Translations under genes and position numbers: made by a program
Notes under the pieces: model-generated
Databases searched by the model: none
The model's input: only the letters and a program-made list of their open reading frames with translations
What the model was told of the DNA's origin: nothing
In this document: positions 56,604 to 64,000 of the stretch, piece by piece
Layout of the letters: each line of letters opens with the position of its first letter
Numbering within the stretch: position 1 is the first letter of the stretch
Assembly: GCA_911728435.2 (NCBI GenBank)
Contig: OU452203.1
Coordinates: forward strand, 12,793,651-12,857,650
Length of the DNA stretch: 64,000 bases
Direction: 5' to 3'
From: Apoderus coryli
Taxonomy: Eukaryota; Arthropoda; Insecta; Coleoptera; Attelabidae

Positions 56604-57470
56604 TACAATACGAGTACTATACTATAAGAAAGCGTTGTGAATTTTTTGACATAACAATGACAACTTTAAATGTCACAATGACAGCTAGGGACGCTTTCAG
56701 TTATTTTTTTAAAAGAAAAAGAGGAGAAGGATACCTCATTTTAAAGGTCTTTTTATGCTCAAAACATTCTCCAATTTTGAAACATTTAAGTACTCATTCA
56801 TTAGTAATTGTAAATTATTTATTTTACAAAATAAAACAGAATATTACATTGCTCTGTCACTTTTTTCGCGCTTTGATCAGGATTAACTACTTACCATTTC
56901 GGCTAAGACCTGGACTCTCAAATCGTCCCCAATTTTTGGCCTCCCAAACCTTGGAACATCTTTAACTGAACCAGTTTCTTGATATTTTGAAACCAGTTTT
57001 CTCAAATATTTCCAGCATGCCGTTCTGGATAGCGTTCATTGAACATACCAACAGCAGCGTGGTAATTTCGATCAGCTTCATCAAAAATAATAATCGCTTC
57101 GGCGTTGGAGGTGGAAATTTGTCCCTTAGTGTAGAAGCACACATAATCTTAAATGTAATAGTAAGCTTTATGAGATATAATTGATGTTTATTGAAGTGTT
57201 TCTTGAAAGGAGCAAAAATATTAGAAATTACCCTGTATATGTACCGACCTGGCAGCCCTCAACAAGCGACTCACGTTGGTTTATTGTAGCAATTTTAATT
57301 AATCCCATTAATCATGAAAACTGCGTGACAATATAACAATCATAAACTTTCTCATGCATGTTGTAATAACAACCTTACTTGCAGAGCATACGGTGTGTAC
57401 AGGTTTGATTGTTTAAATCAGTATAATGAAATCAAATTTTGCAATAGTTTTACGTAGGTAACACACTTTG
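56604..57470. other. No recognised gene
   Basis: ATTACCCTGTATATG at about 57229 may be the outer end of the preceding transposon relic. Otherwise unremarkable. Confidence 0.4.
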
Positions 57471-57473
57471 GGC

Positions 57474-57510
57474 GACGTTTCGACACAAAGATTTCTGTTT
57501 TCTTCAGTAC
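57474..57510 (-). ncRNA. Hammerhead-like motif
   Basis: Minus strand: CTGAAGA (57507-57501), a degenerate stem II (ACAG...CTTTGT), GAAAC (57481-57477), GTC (57476-57474), GCCC. The region after GAAAC resembles the 7.9-kb copy (GAAACGTCGC, then AAAGTGTG). Stem I is not visible. Confidence 0.45.
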
Positions 57511-57929
57511 ATAGTTAATGTAACCATTTTTAAAAATTTCCACCAAAACCTTGTGATGATAACAAATCAAATTTTACTACGACAAAGCCATCGTGCTTGG
57601 CTTTTAATAGACGAGATTTTCTAAAATTTACAATATTGACCACATATTTTAGTGCAGAACGCAATCGAGCACGTAGAACAGTATGTTGTTCATAACAATT
57701 ACAGAAGTAAAGTGAGTAAATTTATATTTCTTCAAAATTCGATGTGCTTGAGTTTCGATTTTTCTGTAAAAAGTTTGCGGAGTTGCTGCTACACTTCCTA
57801 GAACCACCATTTCTTAATTTTCTTTATTCGCTTTATTATAGGTTTTTGGTTTGGGTTTCGATAAGATCCGAAATTGGATTTAATTCTAGAAAAAATAGAG
57901 TTAGGGCCATTTTAATTAAACCCACTTAC
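57511..57929. other. Intron-like DNA
   Basis: No gene recognised; directly follows (on the minus strand) the exon candidate below. Confidence 0.3.
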
Positions 57930-57985
57930 CTCGTAAAGTATAGTTCGTAAGCGCTCTCGTTGGTGTTAAGAAGAGTGTTTTACTG
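57930..57985 (-). CDS. Candidate 56-bp internal exon
   Basis: Minus strand: acceptor CTGCCAATTCAG (with a second CAG three bases on, a NAGNAG acceptor), then 56 bases open in one frame, SKTLFLTPTRALTNYTLR, and a strong donor CGAG/GTAAGTG. Peptide not recognised. The pairing of good sites with a protein-like frame makes it plausible, but no linked exon is identified. Confidence 0.35.
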
Positions 57986-58699
57986 CTGAATTGGCAGGTT
58001 GACAAAAATCCAAAGTCTAATTTTCTTACTAATTGTAATGTTATTTAACTTAATATTACAATAATAACTACGAACTGTCAGAGGCGACTTTAAGTTTGTC
58101 GATCATGTACCTTACATTGGCAAAAATGTTCTATTACAGGGTTCCACAGCGCAGAGTTTGGGAATCACTACATTAGGGTTCAATGTGGGAAAATATTGTG
58201 GTAAAGGTGAAGCAATTACTTTCAAAACACAAAACATTGCATGCAGCTAAATTGTTATATTACGAACAGCAAAAATGCGCGCATACACACAACAATAGTC
58301 CTTTCCTGATTTCACAAAGCTTATTATAATACACCAGTTATATGCATATAATAAAAAAGTCTTGTTACTTTAACTATATTTACATGCTAAAGTTTATAAC
58401 TAATAATCATAACAAAAACTAAACACAAATTTATCAAATATGTAGACGACTACTTGACAGGTTGATTGTAGACCTAATGTTGAAGCATAAATTGTGAGGA
58501 AGTTACGTGGTGAAAACCGATTTCCATGAGAAAAACGAAAATATAAGTATACTTAGGGATTGAAATGTTAAATATACCTTATGCCTGTTAAATTTAACGA
58601 CCTAACTAGTGTTGTACATCGCAAGTTATTTAATTAATATAGAATTAAAAAAATAAAGAGATATGAGGGCTAATATTTATACTTAATTAGTAATTTTAC
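57986..58699. other. No recognised feature
   Basis: AT-rich, nothing recognised. Confidence 0.4.
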
Positions 58700-58900
58700 G
58701 ATGAAGGTTCCTTTATTGTGTTTGAAAATAGTCGCCTTTATGTGCGTTCGAACTATTAGTCTTTAGATTTTGTCCAATCTACTTCAGACATCTCCAAAAC
58801 ATGGCATTCGAATTAAGGTCCCATATTTGCCGAGTTGTAGAAGCGCTCGGATTTTCTTGGTTAAGAATGCTCAGACGACGACTGTTGGGTGAAACCACAG
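58700..58900 (-). pseudogene. Decayed mariner transposase C-terminus
   Basis: Minus-strand translation gives FECHVLEMSEVDWTKSKD, two stops, FERT, then RRLFSNTIKE. It matches the pattern of the 4.75-kb mariner (FKMHVLEIPQSEWQKCFDNW, then FKRIQKC). TCCAAAACATG and the preceding codons align at DNA level. Much more decayed than that copy. Confidence 0.6.
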
Positions 58901-59509
58901 ATCTAGAAACTCGAGAGATATAACATTATCTGAAATATCATTCATAATTCACATTTGTTTACAATCAGACATATATTGGCAGTTGATATATAAGATAGAA
59001 AAGGACAGATAGAAAAAATGGCAACGTTGTAGCTGGTTCGTCGTTTCGATGTCGCTTTATGTACCAGTGGCGTGCGGTTTTAAAGCATTCTTTATACTTC
59101 AATAATTATACGATTGATATTCACTACAGTGATATAAAGCGATGATAAATTGTAGGTTTTTAGCCGATGATGGTTATAGGATTAGGTAGGAGATAGGTAG
59201 CACCACTATATATGACCTGGGAAACTATTATATACAGTGTGTACGCAAATACTCGGTGCCCCAAAAGTAATTTCGAAATTTAATGTTTAATGTGATAAAT
59301 AAATGTAATACAATAAGAAATTAAAGAAAAATTTATTATTACAAAATATAGTCGTTGATAACATTATATTTAGAGCACATAAAATGATAAAATAAATACA
59401 ATAGGTAAATACACCATATGTTTATTAAAATATTATCGAATATTATACTTTAAATTTTATATAGACACATTTTATTAAGCAAATAAGTATGTATATATTT
59501 TATAATTAC
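58901..59509. other. No recognised feature
   Basis: AT-rich, nothing recognised. Confidence 0.35.
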
Positions 59510-59691
59510 CTGTATGACAGAGGCTCATTAAAAGGAAATGATAATTGAGGTTCAGCGTCTGGTCTAATTTGCAGCAGTAATCTCAGTTATTTTAATGTCG
59601 CTCACATCAAAATGGTTTGAGCATACTTGGGGTCACATCACATTGATTTTCCAGACCCAAAAGCTGTAGTCTTTCCGAATTTAATGGAAAC
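59510..59691 (-). pseudogene. Possible THAP-type zinc-finger exon relic
   Basis: Minus strand: acceptor AATTACATATTGTAG, then frame FPLNSERLQLLGLENQCD, VTPSMLKPF-stop-CERH, followed by shifted KITEITAAN, and a donor ATACAG/GTAATT at 59510. The FPxNSERxxxW-like start, a Pro-containing middle and a CxxH pair are the second half of the THAP domain; the Trp is Leu-Gly here and the reading frame has stops. The first CxxC half would be in an upstream exon not found. Could be a dead THAP gene or a P-element-type transposon relic. Confidence 0.35.
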
Positions 59692-62014
59692 CTACAATAT
59701 GTAATTATTTAATTCTTTTGGAACCTAGCTATTCAGTATTAATATATTTAGTTATCTAACGTGCAACCTTAGTTTATAATTAAACGTTGATTTACATAGT
59801 GTAAGATGAATCTAGCATCCCTATAACATCACAAAAATCAACAATGACATTAGGTATTTATTTAAAGCAATTTATTTTTAATTTGTAGAGCAAGCAAACT
59901 ACACCACTGATAAACAATAACAAGTCGTGACGTTATTTACCCCCGAAATATCAAATTTGAGTTGCAATTTTCATTATTCCAATCACCAACTAACAGCAAA
60001 TAAACAACACGAGCACAAAGGAGATTTGGCAACAGAGCTCAAACTACCAGCTGATTACACGAATGAATGGATATCGTAAATTCTCCGCGTACTACTCAGA
60101 TGCTTAGCTTTACAGAGTTGCCACGTGTACTTCATAATTAAATTATCATTTGGTGAAATATGCCTTGAAACTGTTAAAATTCATAAAAAAAAGTAACTAA
60201 AAAATATCTCGGGTATATCGTTTTATTATATACAAAATCATCACCTAAGTTATATTTTGCTTTAAAACGGTAAAAAATGCCGTATCAAAATAGTGTATTT
60301 TAAAACAAAGGTATTAAATGCGGGGTTCCCAGCGGAAGATCTGTGGGTGAAACGGTTTAAGATACCGAAATGAAATTTCGACCACAAATACCTTTGATTA
60401 GACTTTCATCAAGAGTACCTTTTTTCTGACAAAATGTTTAAAATATCAAATATTACAAATATTATCAGCACTATCTTTTATGACCTAATCAAACTCAATA
60501 TGGTTATTTTCTAATATTCCATTTACCCTAGAAATTAGTGGACCGTTTTTTGAAGGAACCTGTATAATAAAACCATACAAATTATTGTCTTTAGACTACG
60601 CTTACGTGTGTATGTGTGTGTATAAGTTTAATGGCACTGGTTTAAAACAAATGGCCAAGACTATGCGCTTATAAAACAATTTATCATTATTTTCCCAGTA
60701 TATTTATTTAGGGTCTAATATACATCCGTATTCTAAATGTAATGTAAAATACGATCTGACAAAAATGCTATGACAAATTACACTTAATTACAAAATTATA
60801 CAGTATTGTGTAAATAAAGAGTTACATTTCCAGATAGATATTGTTACATTTCAAAAATTAAACCGAGCTATTTGTTAGGTATAGATATATAATTTATTGG
60901 AAGATATTCTTGTTATAAAGACTTTTGTATTTTGTCGTCAAGCAAAAGTGAAGTTTTTTCGCTTTTCATCTCCCTTTTCCATTTTATGATTAATGTGGAA
61001 TTTCTGTGTTGTTATTTTGTTCTATGTTAAAATCTTCTAAATTTGAGTTTTTTTTTTGTGCTCGAGAAAACACAAAAGAAGAAAGTGAATACAAAAAAGA
61101 ATAATATATATTGGAAACATATAAACTATCTATGGTAAAATTAACTAACCTTCCACAGCAAATATTCAAAGCAAACCTAACTAATAGTATCAACATTGGT
61201 CAAATATTGCTTTTAAATTCAAAAAAATTGACGTCATCCGGTAATTTGTCGTACATTATTTAGACACTATGTATGAAAACGATTGCTCAAACGTCGAGTG
61301 CTTAGGTGAGGTTATAATCGATTTAAAACGCACATTTACAGAAATATTTCCCGCTATTTATCATTTTATCAAATAAAACTAAAGAATGTGATATTCTTCG
61401 TTCCTTCATCCTCAATCAGCCTCTCAACTTAGCACGGCGCTGTGTTCAATTTTATCCATGTCTACTTTTCTTCCCAATTAAGTTGTTTGATCCAGGATTG
61501 TTCAAAGATGAACGACCCGAAAAAGATACAACTTGGTGTTTATACTAATAATGAGTCATAGAACATGTCACGACTAAAAATATCCTCACCACTAACTTCC
61601 ATCCCTATTATTCCGCGGAATTTAAATCGACCCCTCATATTAACAAGCCGGTGAAATCACCAATTATTGTATGCGGAATTTATTTTTTTGTTCACTTCAT
61701 GAGAAAAAAATATATAATTAGGATAAATAATTGGAATTAAGAACTAAATGAATGAATTCATTCGTTCTATACTATACTCTCTCTTAATTTCGATTGTATA
61801 TTCATAAAATTGCTTTAATTTCATTTCAATTTTATTTGAATGAAAAGTTGGATATATAAATTGATTATTTAATTAGACATCTGCTGTATTTAGGTATGCT
61901 ATAATTTGTGCATATTACATTGAATATCAGTGAAGGCGAATATAAGGGTTGGTATAATAATATAATTAACCAATTCATTTGATGAATTTATGCCAAAATT
62001 AGCGAGGAAGGCCA
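59692..62014. other. No recognised feature
   Basis: AT-rich. TGTGTATGTGTGTGTATA near 60608 is a short microsatellite. No gene or dispersed repeat recognised. Confidence 0.4.
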
Positions 62015-64000
62015 CACGCTACTTTTTATTGATAATTACACTATTTGTACGAAATTTTGTAAAAATGTTTAAATTTTAGCTCTTTTGTAAAAAAAGTGTA
62101 AATTTTCTTATGTCAAAAAAGTAAAAATTCACACATTTTCTAAGAAAAGTCGTGAAGAGTTGGTGAATTATACATGTGACATTTTCTACGAATTTTCATA
62201 AAAATAATGTGTAAATTTTAGATCTTTTGTAAAAAACTAACAATTCACACAATCCCTATTTTTACGAAAGTAACAGTTTTTTTTAGAAAAAAGCTAAATT
62301 TTACATTTTTTTAAAAATATTGCTTACTATGGATCAAAATCGCATGCGCACCGAACAATTGCGTAAAAAGTTTGTGAGTTCACACTTTTTCTACGATTTT
62401 CGTGCATTTTAGCTGTTTTGTAAAAAAAAGTATGAATTTACACATCTTTTATTTATTTCGTATATAAAAAGTTTCTGAATTCACACTTTTTCTATGAAAT
62501 TTTGTAAAAAAGAGCTAACACACTTTTTGACAAAAATTCATAGAAAAAGTGTGAATTCAGAAACGTTTTACGAAACAAAAAAAATGTGTGAATTTATACT
62601 TTTTTTACAAAACAGCTAAAATGTACACTTTTTACGAAATTTCGTAGAAAAAGTGTGAATTCAAAAACTTTTTACGAAATTTCGTAAAAAAGTATACATT
62701 TGAGCTATTTTTGTAAATAAGGAGATATGCGAACACACAGAGATTTAGTGTGCCTCATACCTATTCATATTTCAGCCAGCAGCTCAATCCTCTTAATGAA
62801 GTAGACTTTTGTAAAACTTCACACTTTTTCTATGAAATTTCATAAGAAAACTGTAAATTTTAGATCTTTGGTAAAAAAAGTAAAAATCCACACATTTTTA
62901 CAAAATTTCGTCAAATGTTTGCGAATTCACACTTTTTCTACGAAATTTCATAAAAAAGTGTAAATTGTAGATCTTTTGTAAAAAAGTATAAAAATTCACA
63001 AATTATTTAAGGAATTTCGTAAAAAGTTTCGGAATTCACACTTTTCTACATTTCATAAAAAAGTGTGAATTTTAGATCTTTTGTCAAAAAAGAAAAAATT
63101 CACACATTTTCTACGAAATTTCGTAAAAAGTTGGTGAATTCACACATTTTTTACGAATTTTCATAAAAAGAATGTGTAAATTTTAGATCTTTTGTAAAAC
63201 ACTAAAATTAACACAATCCGTATTGAAACTTACAGTATTTTTACGAAAGTAACAGTTTAAAAAAAAAAAGGAAAATTTTACATTTTTTTGAGAAATCTCG
63301 CTCACTTTGGATCAAAAACGCATTTGCAAGAAAATTTGCAAGGATATTCTCCCGTTCAAAACTAAATAATCGTCTTCATTAAGAGGACTGAGCTGCTGGC
63401 TGATATATAAATAGGTATGAGTCACACTAAAACCCTGTGTTCGCAGATGTACTTACTTATTTACAAAATAGCTAAAAAGTATGCTCTATACGAATTTCGT
63501 CAAAAGTTTGGGAATTCACACTTTTTCTATGAAATTTCAAAGAAATACTGTAAATTTTAGATCTTTTTTAAAAAAAGTAAAAATTCACACATTTTTTAAA
63601 AATATTTGTCAAATGTTTGCGAAATCACACTTTTTCTTCGAAATTTCAAAAAAAGTGTAAATTTTAGATCTTTAGTAAAACAGTGTAAAAATTCGCACAT
63701 TTTTTACGAGATTTTGTAAAAAGTTTGTGAATCACTTTTTTTCTACATTTCATAAAAAAAATGTTTATTTTAGACCTTTTGTAAAAAAACTAAAAATTCA
63801 CACAATCCATTTACAATTTACAATATTTTTACGAAATTCACAGTTTTTTTTGGCGAAATAATGCATTCTCATTGACATTTCCAAAAATAATTTCCCATTC
63901 TAGCACCAGCTACATTTTCATGTATTCTAAAAGCTCATCCAACAAAATAATCGAGGATTGAGCGGCTGGCTGCAATAATATTCATAGGTATGAGGCACCC
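62015..64000. repeat. Dyad-rich repeat complex, runs off the window
   Basis: Nearly two kilobases built from variants of two self-complementary words, ACGAAATTTCGT and GTGAATTCAC, separated by AAAAAGT/ACTTTTT spacers, with a third word TTTTAGATCTTTTGTAAAAAA. A distinct GC-richer block (CCTCATACCTATTCAT, CAGCCAGCAGCTCAATCC) appears at 62745-62815, inverted at 63372-63430, and again in the inverted sense at 63948-64000, spacing about 570 bp for the last two. No coding. Satellite or the interior of a large foldback element; the right edge is outside the window. Confidence 0.85.

Noticed and set aside
56604..56965. C-terminal half of the 193-codon frame as a long protein
   Set aside because: Similarity to transposases ends at HLEHTI; the rest is untranslated 3' flank that happens to be open.
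59030..59070. GTCGTTTCGATGTC...CCAGTGG, similar in look to Penelope terminal motifs
   Set aside because: The minus strand reads CTGGTACA rather than CTGANGA; no stem II.
60355..60415. Hammerhead-like CTTGATGAAAG...GTCGAAAT on the minus strand
   Set aside because: The core is TTGATGA, the GAAAC box is GAAAT, and stem II does not pair; probably chance or a very decayed relic.
62015..64000. CRISPR-like array
   Set aside because: Repeats are variable, self-complementary and inverted, spacers are not unique, and the context is eukaryotic.
1..64000. LTR retrotransposons or endogenous viruses
   Set aside because: No protease/reverse-transcriptase/integrase motifs of that type, no paired LTRs and no viral gene similarity were seen.

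Overview
The window looks like a stretch of an AT-rich, intron-rich arthropod nuclear genome, most likely insect. The reasons are the transposon families present (mariner with DD34D signatures, a second Tc1/mariner branch, pogo-like, hAT, PIF/Harbinger, Jockey/CR1-type LINEs, Penelope-like elements), spliced-gene signals (GTAAGT donors, polypyrimidine-AG acceptors) and very few long open frames. There is no bacterial gene organisation: no operons, ribosome binding sites or rRNA, and no canonical tRNA gene was recognised. The exact lineage cannot be fixed from sequence alone.

Host-gene signal is sparse and uncertain. A possible promoter plus non-coding first exon lies at 11.61-11.98 kb (+). 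Short exon-like blocks with both splice sites lie at 43990-44031 (+) and 57930-57985 (-). A decayed THAP-like exon is at 59510-59691 (-). A start exon (35425-35506, -) with a strong donor begins a protein resembling the start of a SAM domain, and it sits inside what may itself be a 2.5-kb inverted-ended mobile element (33.57-36.12 kb). Most of the window between these is intron-like or intergenic.

Layout: 0-2.7 kb, little recognisable. 2.7-6.2 kb, mariner fragments and one near-complete mariner (4691-6150) interrupted by a short retroelement. 7.8-8.2 kb, an inverted repeat of a Penelope-type terminal region with a hammerhead-ribozyme-like core. 10.5-17.5 kb, three copies of a dispersed repeat family (called R1 here), one split by a mariner whose 5' part has been replaced by an inverted copy of its own 3' end. 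19-20 kb, Tc1/mariner and hAT remnants. 22-24.3 kb, LINE and Penelope debris. 26 kb, a PIF/Harbinger-like non-autonomous element. 27.5-29.6 kb, a deleted mariner with a LINE nested in it. 32 kb, a Penelope GIY-YIG domain followed directly by a hammerhead-like motif. 36.7-39.8 kb, two pogo-like transposase remnants, one inserted in an R1 copy. 40-49 kb, further R1 copies and three more hammerhead-like motifs. 49.2-50 kb, a foldback repeat. 55.5-59 kb, R1, Tc1/mariner and mariner remnants. 62.0 kb to the window end, a dyad-rich repeat complex.

The most notable theme is a set of eight hammerhead-like cores (CTGANGA, hairpin, GAAAC), several in head-to-head inverted pairs and one adjacent to a GIY-YIG domain, consistent with known ribozymes in Penelope-like terminal repeats. 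The copy at 40705-40748 has all recognisable parts, including stem I. The second theme is R1, a roughly 680-bp repeat carrying an internal tRNA-like pol III module. Transposon genes seen here are broken; none looks able to move on its own.
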